A stretch of DNA of 64,000 bases from Bacillota bacterium (GCA_023397475.1 JAEWUD010000033.1:51422-115421), one strand, 5' to 3'; counted from the first letter of the stretch, positions 52,364 to 60,706 are shown. Program-made: numbers and translations. Notes: a model not told the origin generated them from the letters alone.

Positions 52364-52894
52364 GTGGACCGGAAGGATTTCGAGAATCTGATCGACGATC
52401 ACGGGAAGAGTCTGTACTCTTTCTGCGGCCGGCTCACAGGGTATACCGACGATGCGAATGATCTGTACCAACAGACGTTCCTTCGGGCGCTCGAGCTCTG
52501 TGACCGTATCGATCCAGCGGGAAATCCGAAAGCGTTCCTCTTCACGATTGCCGCTTCCCTCTATAAGAGCCGGATGCGAAAACTGGCGAGGCGTGACCGC
52601 ATTGCACCGAGAGAAGATATCACGGACGAGAATGCCGAACTCTTGGCCGGCGATACGGATGTAGAGGCCGAAGTACTTTCCGGAGAGCTTTCATCGGTGA
52701 TGCGGAAAGCCGTTCAACGCCTGAAGGAACCGCTCCGCATGACCGTGCTTCTCTTCTACGGGAGCGGTTTTTCGTTGGCAGAGATTGCCGGCATCCTTCG
52801 CGTTCCGCAGGGGACGGTGAAGAGCAGGCTCAACAAGGCGCGGTCGATTCTGCGCAAGGATTTGGAGGCGACAGGATATGAAATCAATCCATGA
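52364..52894 (+). CDS. ECF-family RNA polymerase sigma factor
   Basis: 176 residues with region 2 (HGKSLYSFCGRLTGYTDDANDLYQQTFLRAL) and region 4 (SLAEIAGILRVPQGTVKSRLNKARSIL). The start is uncertain. GTG at 52364 lies 12 bases after AGGGGGG, and translation from it gives the standard N-terminus. GTG at 52352 abuts that site. The regulon beyond its own operon cannot be read here. Confidence 0.9.
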   Translation: MDRKDFENLIDDHGKSLYSFCGRLTGYTDDANDLYQQTFLRALELCDRIDPAGNPKAFLFTIAASLYKSRMRKLARRDRIAPREDITDENAELLAGDTDVEAEVLSGELSSVMRKAVQRLKEPLRMTVLLFYGSGFSLAEIAGILRVPQGTVKSRLNKARSILRKDLEATGYEINP

Positions 52895-53207
52895 CAGCGA
52901 CCTGGATCTTGTACTGCGATCCGCCTTGTCCGAGGAGCAAGAAGTGCCGGTCGAAGTAGACCGCGCGATTCGTCGTGCGGTGCGCACGCAAGAACCCAAG
53001 AATACTCACCGGCTGTTTGCGATGACGATCGTGATCAACGCCGTGATGACCCTGTTCTCGGAATCCGCCGTATTCCTCCTCCTGCCCTACCTGCCCGTAC
53101 GCGTTTTGGCGGTTTTTCACGTAACCCTCTCAATGGTCGCGGTTCTTGCCTTGATTTTTCTTCGCAGGAGGCTCTTCGTATTTTTGGAAGGAGTGTATAG
53201 CAAATGA
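52878..53207 (+). CDS. Small membrane protein, probable anti-sigma factor
   Basis: 109 residues: a soluble N-terminal part (1-45, SDLDLVLRSALSEEQEVPVEVDRAIRRAV) and two TM helices (about 46-70 and 78-97). It overlaps the sigma gene by 17 bases, which is typical of anti-sigma partners. No zinc-binding anti-sigma motif is visible, so this rests on context. Confidence 0.65.
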   Translation: MKSIHDSDLDLVLRSALSEEQEVPVEVDRAIRRAVRTQEPKNTHRLFAMTIVINAVMTLFSESAVFLLLPYLPVRVLAVFHVTLSMVAVLALIFLRRRLFVFLEGVYSK

Positions 53208-53962
53208 ATATGTTTTCGGTGATCTCACTTATTTTCTTTCTACTGATGGGTATTTCCTTTATCTCCGCCGCTGTTTTTATCGCGATCTGGACATACCGGG
53301 ACGCGAAAGAACGGGGACTCCCCGCAGGTCTATGGACCTTTATCGTCGTGCTGTTCTCGAAAGATCTTCTTGGAATTCTACTCTATGTTCTGATCGGCCG
53401 CAGAGACAGCCGCTTCTCCTGTCCGAATTGCGGAGAGAAGACACCGATACGCGGCAAGCACTGTTCCGAATGCGGTACCCCGATCGACGCGGCGAAGATC
53501 CCTGTCTTCCGCAACGCAAGAAAATGGCTCATTGCCTTCGGCATCGCCCTGGCCGTCGGATTTGCCTCCATCTTCGGTTTCTTCATCTCCGCCGTCGCCA
53601 ATCCTCCGGAGGGCCTCAACAATGTAAGTATCGGCTCTTTCTCCAACGGGGTGGGAAACGAATGGACCTATACGGCAATGTATTCGACGCAGACGCAGAC
53701 GAGGGAGTTCTCCATTACGGATAAGCTAGAGGATGAGCTCATATTGGATGGCACTGCATCTTCCGGTACGATTACGGTTCTGTTGTCATCAGAAGATGAG
53801 GTGCCGCTCGTTATCATGACCTATCCTTTAGCAGACGACAAATCCGATCCAGACACAGGCCATATAATCATTCCTCTCGACTTTCCCGAAGGAACGCGGA
53901 TTCGTTTGACCATCATCACAGAAAATGCTCGTGATCTCAAATTCTCCGCTATGCTTTCCTAA
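53204..53962 (+). CDS. Zinc-ribbon membrane protein
   Basis: 252 residues: TM helices at about 6-29, 42-65 and 108-131. A zinc ribbon (C73, C76, C87, C90) lies between the second and third. The C-terminal 120 residues are extracytoplasmic and beta-rich. Overlaps the previous gene by 4 bases; the ECF operon ends here with a terminator. It may sense or respond to envelope stress; this is inference from context. Confidence 0.72.
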   Translation: MNMFSVISLIFFLLMGISFISAAVFIAIWTYRDAKERGLPAGLWTFIVVLFSKDLLGILLYVLIGRRDSRFSCPNCGEKTPIRGKHCSECGTPIDAAKIPVFRNARKWLIAFGIALAVGFASIFGFFISAVANPPEGLNNVSIGSFSNGVGNEWTYTAMYSTQTQTREFSITDKLEDELILDGTASSGTITVLLSSEDEVPLVIMTYPLADDKSDPDTGHIIIPLDFPEGTRIRLTIITENARDLKFSAMLS

Positions 53963-53984
53963 GAGTCTAATCCTTAACGAACAA

Positions 53985-54016
53985 AAAGGACCGTCTCCTT
54001 CAAGGAAGCGGTCCTT
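53985..54016. terminator. Bidirectional terminator between convergent operons
   Basis: AAAGGACCG pairs with CGGTCCTTT around about 14 bases. On the minus strand five T follow (CCTTTTTG); on plus the T run is short. It serves the ECF operon and the thioredoxin/permease operon. Confidence 0.82.
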
Positions 54017-54037
54017 TCTCGTGTTTGCCAGTAATGA

Positions 54038-54373
54038 TTACGTCTTCTGCGCCGCTCGGATCAGTTTGACGATCTCTTCACTCTTCAACACTTTCCCGTA
54101 GGCCAGTACCTTGTCATCGAGTACCAGCGCCGGCGTCGACATAACTCCGTAGGAAGCGATCACCGAGAAGTCCGTGACATGCTCGACGACCGGAGCCATC
54201 CCGAGAACAAGAAGCGCGGCCTTCGTCGCGGCTTCGAGTTGGTTGCACTTTGCGCAACCGCTGCCGAGCACTTTCACTCGAGCCGTACCCGCGTCTGACC
54301 CCGTGTTCGTTTCCGTCGGAACAACCGTATTCTCTGTCTTCTTTTCTTCTCTCTTGCGAAAAAGTCCCATCAT
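54038..54373 (-). CDS. Small thioredoxin-fold protein (CxxC)
   Basis: 111 residues. After a polar tail, VKVLGSGCAKCNQLEAATKAAL carries the active-site pair C40/C43; VMSTPALVLDD holds the cis-proline. It matches the redox-active disulfide protein type that accompanies heavy-metal or organoarsenic permeases. No signal peptide. The start at 54373 (MMG) has GGAGG 5 bases upstream. Last gene of the ArsR-controlled operon. Confidence 0.85.
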   Translation of the reverse strand: MMGLFRKREEKKTENTVVPTETNTGSDAGTARVKVLGSGCAKCNQLEAATKAALLVLGMAPVVEHVTDFSVIASYGVMSTPALVLDDKVLAYGKVLKSEEIVKLIRAAQKT

Positions 54374-54393
54374 CGTATCCTCCATATTTTGAA

Positions 54394-55083
54394 TCAGAAT
54401 CCTAGGTAAAACATATAGAAGCCCAGCCCCAAGATCAATAGTCCGGAAACGATCTTGAGCACGTTGCTCACCCGTCCGTACTGCGGACTTGATGTGATTT
54501 TTTTCACGAAACCAATGGAGGTCCCCGCGACGACCGCAAGAATTCCATAGCCTAACGAATAGAATAACAGCAGTACGCCGCCCCAGAGCGGATTGCCTTC
54601 TCCCGCGACAACGGCGAGGAGAGCGATAAGAACCGGAGTGGAGCATGGAGACGAGAAGACTCCGCCGAGGATGCCCGTAATGAACGCGCCGAGATAACCT
54701 TTTCGCGCATTTTTCGCGGTGAGGTAGCTCGACGGAATTATCTCGAAAAGCCCCCATGTCTGAAGCGCCATGACGACCATCAGAACGCCGAGAAGGATGT
54801 ACCACCACGACGAAGCCGCGCCGATCAAACGGCCGAGGGATGCCGCCACGACACCAAGAATACTGAACGTCAGAGCGGAACCGGCGACGTACATAAGTGA
54901 CAGTCGGAAGGCACGCTTGGGGTTATCCTTCTCCGCGCTTCCGACGTAACCGATGACCAGTGGGATCGTCGACAGGCAACAGGGGGAGAATGAGGTCAGA
55001 AATCCCGCCAGAATGGCGAGTAACGGTCCCATCGGGCCGCTATTAGCTATCGTACGAGAGAGACTCTCGAGGAATTCGGTCAT
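54394..55083 (-). CDS. ccdA: CcdA-type membrane thiol-disulfide transporter
   Basis: 229 residues with six hydrophobic helices. The paired cysteines expected in CcdA/DsbD-beta proteins are present in FSPCCLSTIPLVIGYVG and in GGVFSSPCSTPVLIAL. It passes electrons from cytosolic thioredoxin to the outside; the adjacent membrane-anchored thioredoxin is the likely recipient. Overlaps that gene by 4 bases. Confidence 0.9.
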   Translation of the reverse strand: MTEFLESLSRTIANSGPMGPLLAILAGFLTSFSPCCLSTIPLVIGYVGSAEKDNPKRAFRLSLMYVAGSALTFSILGVVAASLGRLIGAASSWWYILLGVLMVVMALQTWGLFEIIPSSYLTAKNARKGYLGAFITGILGGVFSSPCSTPVLIALLAVVAGEGNPLWGGVLLLFYSLGYGILAVVAGTSIGFVKKITSSPQYGRVSNVLKIVSGLLILGLGFYMFYLGF

Positions 55084-55649
55084 ACCGCTGCCCCCATGTC
55101 CTGCAGGATCTCGCGCATCTGGTCGGCGCTCAATCCACCCTGGTGGATCGTGAACAAGTGCTCGTCGGTGTCCTTGTGACTGTACATGATGAACTCGAAC
55201 TTCTCGGACATCGCTTCACTCGGCACATAGGGCGTCCCGTCCGCGTTGATGAAGACCTGCGTCGGCGTTACCATGACCGGGAAGTCGGATGCTGTGTCTG
55301 GACTTACTTCGACATCGACGTATTTGACAATCGCTTTGCCTAACGTCTCGTCGTGGATGGCTTGAAGCTCCGGCGCCATCAGAATACAGGGCTGGCATGT
55401 CGTCGATCCGAAGTCGATCAGGATCGGCACGTTATAGGCGCCAAGCGCGGCAAGGTCAATGGACTCCGCCTTCAGGATCAATGCCTCGTCGTCTGTCGAA
55501 GCGTCGTTTGCGGCATTGCTGACATTGGTCGGCGTGGTGATTGTCGCCGCCTGTTGCGGAAGATTCTTGACGACATAGATACCCGCTACAACCACGATGA
55601 TTGCGGCGAGAACCGCCAGACTGATTTTGCGATTACGATTCATTTCCAT
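55080..55649 (-). CDS. Membrane-anchored thioredoxin-like protein
   Basis: 189 residues: one N-terminal TM helix (9-28), a Thr/Asn/Ala-rich linker, then a thioredoxin fold with FGSTTCQPCILM (C85, C88) and VMVTPTQVFIN (cis-Pro). The domain faces outside and would be kept reduced by CcdA. The start at 55649 follows AGGAGG by 7 bases. Confidence 0.9.
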   Translation of the reverse strand: MEMNRNRKISLAVLAAIIVVVAGIYVVKNLPQQAATITTPTNVSNAANDASTDDEALILKAESIDLAALGAYNVPILIDFGSTTCQPCILMAPELQAIHDETLGKAIVKYVDVEVSPDTASDFPVMVTPTQVFINADGTPYVPSEAMSEKFEFIMYSHKDTDEHLFTIHQGGLSADQMREILQDMGAAV

Positions 55650-55660
55650 ACGATGTCCTC

Positions 55661-56674
55661 CTAGACGATATACGGCTGTATCAGGTTGAATAGATATCCC
55701 ACAAGGATAATTCCAACGGTACATATTGCGATGAAGGTTCCTAACAGTTTCGGCTTGACGGCCTTTCTAAGCATGATCAACGACGGAAGTGAAAGGGTCG
55801 TCACCGCCATCATGAACGCGAGAACGGTTCCAAGAAGGGCACCCTTATTTAGAAGCGCTTCCGCGATCGGAACGGTTCCGAAGATATCCGCATACATCGG
55901 AACGCCGATCAGGGTCGCCATAATGACGCCAAACGGATTATTATTGCCGAGTACAAAGGCCACCCAATTCTCAGGGATATAGTTATGAATCACAGCACCG
56001 ATCGCGACGCCGACAAGCACGTAGGGGAAAACCTTCTTCCATGTCGCGAAAACCTGCTCCGCGGCATAACGAAGACGCTCGCGTCGGGTCATCGTCGGTG
56101 CGTCAAGATTCGCACCGGAGGCTTTGCGAATAAAGGGCTCGACGTATTTCTCCATCCCGAGTTTCTCGATCAATGTGCCGCCGACAACGGCGATGATCAG
56201 GCCCATCGCGACATAAATTGCGGCTACGCGAAAACCGAAAATGCTTGTCAGCAGAAGAAGTGACGCCATATCCACCATCGGCGAAGAGATCAGAAAGGAG
56301 AACGTGACTCCGACCGGAAGACCTGCAGAAGAGAATCCAATGAAGAGCGGGATCGACGAGCACGAGCAGAACGGCGTTACGGTGCCGAGCAGCGCGGCGA
56401 CAGAATTTGCTCCGAGACCGTGAAAACGCGAGAGGATCTTGCGGCTTCTCTCCGGCGGGAAAAAGCTCTGAATATAGCTGATCACAAAGATCAGAAGACA
56501 CAAGAGCACCGTGATCTTAATAACGTCATAGAGGAAGAACTGTATGCTTCCCGGAAGCGGATCCTCTACGCGCAAGCCCAGGGCCTCGAGCCCGGAGCCG
56601 ATCAGTCGATAGAGCCATTGCATCCCCAATATTTCCTGCTGGAAAAAATCCCAGATCATCTTCAGAACTTCCAT
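55661..56674 (-). CDS. UPF0718/ArsP-like permease
   Basis: 337 residues with eight or more TM helices. GTVTPFCSCSSIPLFIGFSSAGLPVGVTFSFLISSPM is the family core, with the CxC pair implicated in metal or organoarsenical handling. ArsP relatives export trivalent organoarsenicals. An ArsR-type regulator with a CxC metal site upstream supports a toxic-metal role; the actual substrate is unknown. Confidence 0.88.
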   Translation of the reverse strand: MEVLKMIWDFFQQEILGMQWLYRLIGSGLEALGLRVEDPLPGSIQFFLYDVIKITVLLCLLIFVISYIQSFFPPERSRKILSRFHGLGANSVAALLGTVTPFCSCSSIPLFIGFSSAGLPVGVTFSFLISSPMVDMASLLLLTSIFGFRVAAIYVAMGLIIAVVGGTLIEKLGMEKYVEPFIRKASGANLDAPTMTRRERLRYAAEQVFATWKKVFPYVLVGVAIGAVIHNYIPENWVAFVLGNNNPFGVIMATLIGVPMYADIFGTVPIAEALLNKGALLGTVLAFMMAVTTLSLPSLIMLRKAVKPKLLGTFIAICTVGIILVGYLFNLIQPYIV

Positions 56675-56753
56675 CTGTTTCCTACCCTTCCGTACAATCG
56701 ATTACGCTACATATCATGAATCGAGCTCCCAGATCAGGATGCCCCTTGGGTTG

Positions 56754-57059
56754 TTATTTATTCGACGCAGTTGCCATAGTAACCGGCGTCGTCAGTTGCA
56801 CCAGAATATTTTCGGCTGCCCGAGCGCCTTGTGCACTGATCCGATAGTAGGTCCACTTCCCTTCCTGCCGGCTCTCGACGATGCCGGACTCGACCAGAAG
56901 CTTCATATGATAGGATAATGCCGGCTGGCCGATCTCCATATGGTCCTTGAGGTCGCAGGCGCAACGCTCCCCGTCGCGCAAGAGCTCCAATACCCGCAGC
57001 CGATTCTCGTCACAGAACGCCCGGAAAATTCTCGCGTGCGCAATATACTCTTCTTTCAT
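56754..57059 (-). CDS. arsR: ArsR/SmtB-family metalloregulatory repressor
   Basis: 101 residues, winged helix. C33 and C35 in ERCACDLKDH match the ELCVCDL arsenic(III)/antimony site in the recognition helix; C16 could be a third ligand. The DNA-binding part is IGQPALSYHMKLLVESGIV. Upstream a promoter is covered by an inverted repeat, consistent with autorepression. First gene of the operon with the permease, thioredoxins and CcdA. Confidence 0.9.
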   Translation of the reverse strand: MKEEYIAHARIFRAFCDENRLRVLELLRDGERCACDLKDHMEIGQPALSYHMKLLVESGIVESRQEGKWTYYRISAQGARAAENILVQLTTPVTMATASNK

Positions 57060-57097
57060 CGATCACACCTCACATCGAAAATCTTTTATCTGTTCTA

Positions 57098-57132
57098 AGT
57101 GTACCCGTCACATCAAAATATGTCAATGTGAC
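57098..57132 (-). promoter_or_regulatory. arsR operon promoter and operator
   Basis: Minus strand: -35 TTGACA (57121-57126), 17 bases, -10 TACACT (57098-57103). The perfect inverted repeat GTCACAT/ATGTGAC (57107-57113 and 57126-57132, 12-base centre) covers the spacer and -35, the expected site for ArsR. Confidence 0.78.
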
Positions 57133-57330
57133 TTTTCTTGATATTCTACGCGAAAAGATTGCGAAGTTGTGGGCTATCGTCATCGGGCGTCGGTACATGT
57201 GCCGGCGCATACATGTTTCTGCTGGATACGTTTGAATACGAAGGAGCTGTTGCAAAATGAACGTAAAGGTTCAGGATGCATCAGTCCTTTTTTCTTGCAA
57301 GAAGCTGAAATGAGCGCCACCTGCTGGGTG

Positions 57331-57369
57331 TATGGGCGAAAAGACCCACATCCCTCGATCTCGCCCATA
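57331..57369. repeat. Hairpin with 9-bp arms inside the element
   Basis: TATGGGCGA pairs perfectly with TCGCCCATA around 21 bases. Its size and plan recall the 41-base hairpins of the other repeat element, but the sequence differs. Confidence 0.6.
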
Positions 57370-57403
57370 ATCAGGATTGATGGAGTCTATTCTTTATTAT
57401 TTA

Positions 57404-57883
57404 TCAATGATAACCAGCAAAATTTGATTGTCCTCGCAAATTTATACTTACTCAATGAACAAGAATGAGTTTGTTTGTCAATAATAACCACCAAAATCGG
57501 AGGGTAGGCGGATTTTTATACTTCCTCAATGAGAGAAAATGTGATTTCTTGTCAATGATAACCACAAAAATCGGAGGTTAGGCTGATTTTTATACTTCCT
57601 CAATGAGAGAAAACGGGATTTCTTGTCAATGATAACCACTAAAATCAGAGGGTAGGCGGATTTTTATACTTCCTCAATGAGAAAAAATGTGAGTTCTTAT
57701 CAATGATAACCACTAAAATCGGATGGTAGGCTGATTTTTATACTTCCTCAATGAGAAATAATTTGATTTATTATCAATCATACTGCTTTGGGAAGTTTGA
57801 CCGGAATTGCCTATCAATAATAACCCCCAAAATCGGATGGTAGGCGGGTTTTTATTCTACTTCGTGTTGTCGGAGACGAGAGT
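57404..57883. repeat. Tandem 74-bp repeat array (five full units plus degenerate end)
   Basis: Units start at 57404, 57478, 57552, 57626 and 57700 (74 bases each), then a broken 40-base piece at 57774 and a partial unit at 57814. Unit plan: TCAATGATAACCACTAAAATC, a G-rich segment near GGAGGGTAGGC, GATTTTTATACTTCCTCAATGAG, AT-rich tail. AAAATC and GATTTT form a 6-bp stem over the G-rich loop. The first unit is most diverged. No coding potential. Confidence 0.9.
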
Positions 57884-58028
57884 TGCCTATTACTGCGGAG
57901 CGCCGCGTCGCGTCGCGACCTATAATCCGCGCCGGCTCCACCGGCTCTCCTTCACTTTTGCAACAGCCCCTTTGACAAACCCCGAGCTCCCACATTACAG
58001 TCTAGGGTATCGACATGCGTGGCACACC

Positions 58029-58064
58029 AAAAAAAGCCCTCGGAACCATAAGGTTCCGAGGGCT
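58029..58064 (-). terminator. tRNA-Gly terminator
   Basis: AGCCCTCGGAACC pairs perfectly with GGTTCCGAGGGCT around TTAT, followed by seven T on the minus strand. Lies three bases after the CCA end of the tRNA. Confidence 0.95.
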
Positions 58065-58067
58065 TCG

Positions 58068-58142
58068 TGGAGCGGGATACGAGATTCGAACTCGCGACTT
58101 TCACCTTGGCAAGGTGACACTCTACCACTGAGTTAATCCCGC
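58068..58142 (-). tRNA. tRNA-Gly (anticodon GCC)
   Basis: 75 bases including an encoded CCA. The acceptor stem GCGGGAT pairs with ATCCCGC; the anticodon arm CACCT-TGCCA-AGGTG shows GCC; the T arm contains GTTCGAATC. All four arms fold. Confidence 0.97.
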
Positions 58143-58153
58143 ACGCACGATGT

Positions 58154-58197
58154 ATTATATCTACCCTGTGTGATTATGTCAATAAGGTTTTTTCGCG
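58154..58197 (-). promoter_or_regulatory. Consensus promoter of tRNA-Gly
   Basis: Minus strand: -35 TTGACA (58177-58182), 17 bases, -10 TATAAT (58154-58159), both perfect. CGCGAAAAAA (58188-58197) lies five bases upstream of the -35, just as at the S10 operon promoter. Confidence 0.88.
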
Positions 58198-58307
58198 ATT
58201 CTGGCGTTTGATTTTGTCAATCGTCCTCTCACCAATAATGAAGAGATTCGCCGCGACGGTTGTAGTTACTTTTTCCCAATGCAAAGGGTACGGCTCGGCA
58301 TCCATCC

Positions 58308-59540
58308 CTACCTCGTAAGAATCTCTCCCGCCAGAAGAACGTCCGGCCGGTTCAAGAAGCGGGTAAAAGGATCGATCATCTCATGCCCGTGGTTCTCGTC
58401 CGTAAGATAAGGTACCCAGAATTGTTTTCTCGAGAAATTCGCCCATACGAGGAAGTACGCTACCCGGCGCGCAAGAGGGTCACGAAGAATTGCATCCGCG
58501 CACTCGTTGAACCAGTCCGGTCGAGGATTGCCGATGGGGGCGAGTCCCTCATAGTACTTACCGTCCGCAGCGGTGTCGAGCATGCGAAGGCCCGCCTCTG
58601 TCACCGCAGCCACCTTCTTGCGGTCGCGAGCGATCGCCGCGACAATACGGCACGTGGCGACCAGCGTCTCGATCCATGCGTCGCCTGCCGTCGGGCGGTC
58701 GTGATACATGTCGAACCCCACGATATCGATCGCGTCATCGCCCGGATAACGGGACAAATAATCCGCTTCATCGGCAACCGGCCCGTTCGGCGAGTACGCA
58801 TAGAGGAACTGATGAATCCCCTTCTCCTCACGCAGATAGTGTAGCGTATAACGAAATAATTCCCGATACAAAGCAGGTGTCGTGTACGCCGCGCCCCACC
58901 AGAACCAGCTTCCGTTATCCTCGTGAAAAGGCCGGAAGATCATCGGAATCGGATGACCGTCGTCATCGACCGCCAAGAGCGCATAGTCCGCGATCCGGTC
59001 GAGGTAGGCGCGAAACCGCTCATGGTACAAGCCACCCGGAAGGCAATCCTCCGCAATCTGCGGCTCCGTGACATTCGGCGAATATCCGCCCAGATCCGCA
59101 TCGCAAACCGCGAAATTCGGAGCGTGCATCGAGAACGTCAGAATCACACCCTGCCGATGCAACGCCTTCGTCACTTCGACGGTTTGGTCAAAATCCCCCT
59201 CAAATCCCAGAAGCGACAGCGCGTCGATCCCGACGACCGAAGGATGCCGCCCGCAGATGCGCAAGATATCCGAATCCGTGCCGTCTCGTCGCTCGATTGA
59301 CACGCCTATATGACCGGCATTCTGATGCCCGAAAAGTATCGCGTCCGCCGATGCTGCCGCTTGAAGTCGGGCAAAGAGTGCCCGGGTCTCCTCCGTCGCG
59401 CGGGAATCCGCCGTCCGGTACGAGACCTCGACCCATGGGCAAATCTGAGCGGCCTGCGGCAGGATTTTCTTCTTCGCGAAAACCGTGCGCGTCACCTCAT
59501 GCGAGGCAGAAACCCGATCATCCAACTTTTCGCTCATCAC
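58308..59540 (-). CDS. GH26 beta-mannanase without signal peptide
   Basis: Glycoside hydrolase family 26, hydrolysing beta-1,4-mannan or manno-oligosaccharides. It has 410 residues: acid/base E207 in IFRPFHEDNGSWFWWG and nucleophile E315 in VAAVTEAGLRM, both in the expected motifs. FGHQNAGHIG starts the catalytic domain. There is no signal peptide, TM helix or binding module, so the enzyme should act in the cytosol on imported oligosaccharides. 31 bases follow the HEAT-like gene. Confidence 0.92.
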   Translation of the reverse strand: MMSEKLDDRVSASHEVTRTVFAKKKILPQAAQICPWVEVSYRTADSRATEETRALFARLQAAASADAILFGHQNAGHIGVSIERRDGTDSDILRICGRHPSVVGIDALSLLGFEGDFDQTVEVTKALHRQGVILTFSMHAPNFAVCDADLGGYSPNVTEPQIAEDCLPGGLYHERFRAYLDRIADYALLAVDDDGHPIPMIFRPFHEDNGSWFWWGAAYTTPALYRELFRYTLHYLREEKGIHQFLYAYSPNGPVADEADYLSRYPGDDAIDIVGFDMYHDRPTAGDAWIETLVATCRIVAAIARDRKKVAAVTEAGLRMLDTAADGKYYEGLAPIGNPRPDWFNECADAILRDPLARRVAYFLVWANFSRKQFWVPYLTDENHGHEMIDPFTRFLNRPDVLLAGEILTR

Positions 59541-59571
59541 AAATCACCCGGCGAATATGTGCCGTCATCCA

Positions 59572-60498
59572 TTACTTCTTCTGGTTAAAGTCACGGAAAG
59601 GATCCTGAATATCCCGGATATCACCGCCGAGCTTCTTAATGGCGGACAGCGTCTCATAGAAGAACTGGCGATCGACCTCGTGGATATGTCGGTCGAGATA
59701 GCCCTTGAGGAGCGGCACCGCACGCCCGTCACCGTAATCGCCGAGGCAAACTGACGCGATAACCTTGTGTTCCATCGCGCGAAAAACACGGCGCATGCAC
59801 TGGTAGATCTCTTCCGTCTGGTTGTCGCTGCCGATTTGCGTCAGCGCGATCAGCAGATATTCGTCAGGTCCGACAACACCCGACTCGCAAGCGGCGTCGA
59901 GACGCGAGATCAGGCGCGGCACAACCGGAGTTCCGAACGCGGTCAGGAAATCTCGCATCGCTTCCGCGATAAATTCATCCGGAGTCGGGATCGCGGCAAA
60001 ACGGTCGAGTGCCGGATCAATCGCCGCCTCGATATTCCAGAGGCCCAAGACGCGCAAGGCCGCCATATTCGGAAGAATCGAGTCGCGGAAATCATTGTCT
60101 TCCTGCCCCACTTCCTTCTCCCACAAACCGGCAAGCGCGAGCTCCAGAAGCTTCGCCGTCGCCGGCTCGCCAAAAGCCCCGAGGCGCATCATCAGCGGAT
60201 CCGGCAGGTCGCCGTCCACCATGGTCGCCGCCAGGAGGAATACTTCCATCGTGTCGTCGAGAGAGAGAAGCGAATCGAAAAATCCCTCGGGGGTACCTTC
60301 TTCAAGGCCATCGATGCTTTTCGAGAACCACGACTGCATGCTGTTGAACACCTCGTTCTGCAACATGCTCTGGAAATCCATAGATCCGAAATCCGATTCA
60401 TTCGTGAATCCTGCGATGATCTCTTCATAGATGCGGGCGAGCTCGTGATTGTACTCGGCAAAGAGCATCTGGGCTTGCTTCCTGCGTAGTTCATCCAT
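59572..60498 (-). CDS. HEAT-repeat-like protein of unknown function
   Basis: 308 residues from MDELRRKQAQMLFAEYNHELARIYEE. All-helical with HEAT-like repeats from about 95 on (FGEPATAKLLELALAGLWEKE, FGTPVVPRLISRLDAA, DYGDGRAVPLLKGYLDR). Probably a protein-interaction scaffold. The start at 60498 has GGAGG 8 bases upstream; the open frame continuing into the tRNA-Cys gene is not real. No membrane segment. Confidence 0.75.
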   Translation of the reverse strand: MDELRRKQAQMLFAEYNHELARIYEEIIAGFTNESDFGSMDFQSMLQNEVFNSMQSWFSKSIDGLEEGTPEGFFDSLLSLDDTMEVFLLAATMVDGDLPDPLMMRLGAFGEPATAKLLELALAGLWEKEVGQEDNDFRDSILPNMAALRVLGLWNIEAAIDPALDRFAAIPTPDEFIAEAMRDFLTAFGTPVVPRLISRLDAACESGVVGPDEYLLIALTQIGSDNQTEEIYQCMRRVFRAMEHKVIASVCLGDYGDGRAVPLLKGYLDRHIHEVDRQFFYETLSAIKKLGGDIRDIQDPFRDFNQKK

Positions 60499-60553
60499 AA
60501 TTGTAACCTCCGTGGCTTTGCGATGCGCCTCTACATGAGCGCAGTTTCTGATA

Positions 60554-60589
60554 GAAAAAAAGAAACCCGAAGTCTTACGGACTTCGGGT
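60554..60589 (-). terminator. tRNA-Cys terminator
   Basis: ACCCGAAGTC pairs with GACTTCGGGT around CGTAA, then TTCTTTTTTT on the minus strand. Lies eight bases after the tRNA. Confidence 0.93.
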
Positions 60590-60597
60590 CCCTCGGA

Positions 60598-60671
60598 TGG
60601 AGGCGCCACCCAGAATTGAACTGGGGATAAAGGTTTTGCAGACCTCTGCCTTACCGCTTGGCTATGGCGCC
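60598..60671 (-). tRNA. tRNA-Cys (anticodon GCA)
   Basis: 74 bases with encoded CCA. The acceptor GGCGCCA pairs with TGGCGCC; anticodon loop CTGCAAA gives GCA; the T arm is CCCAGTTCAATTCTGGG with its loop. Standard cysteine tRNA. Confidence 0.96.
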
Positions 60672-60706
60672 GTAACTATCGAATCCATGCGGAATCAACG
60701 GGTAAG

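Larger units (their letters stand above)
57243..57970. mobile_element. Putative MITE-like element with 74-bp tandem repeats
   Basis: 728 bases bounded by 15-bp terminal inverted repeats: GGAGCTGTTGCAAAA at 57243-57257 and, read inward from the right, GGGGCTGTTGCAAAA (57956-57970), 14 of 15 identical. These ends resemble those of IS1182-like insertion sequences. No transposase or other convincing gene lies inside. It holds a hairpin (57331-57369) and the tandem array. A target duplication is not obvious. The base composition shifts from AT-rich array to GC-rich right end. Confidence 0.55.

Noticed and set aside
54374..54808. Extended N-terminus of the small thioredoxin-like protein
   Set aside because: It would overlap most of the CcdA gene start-to-stop region in another frame and lacks similarity; a good ribosome binding site marks 54373.
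57241..57300. Terminator-like AGGA...TCCTTTTTTC near 57275
   Set aside because: The stem is only 4 bp and no gene ends upstream on the plus strand.
57807..58136. Plus-strand open frame reaching into tRNA-Gly
   Set aside because: Covers repeat-element DNA, a terminator hairpin and a tRNA; no ribosome binding site or domain.
60499..60609. Extension of the HEAT-like gene into the tRNA-Cys gene
   Set aside because: The region contains a tRNA 3' end and its terminator; the start at 60498 has a clear ribosome binding site.
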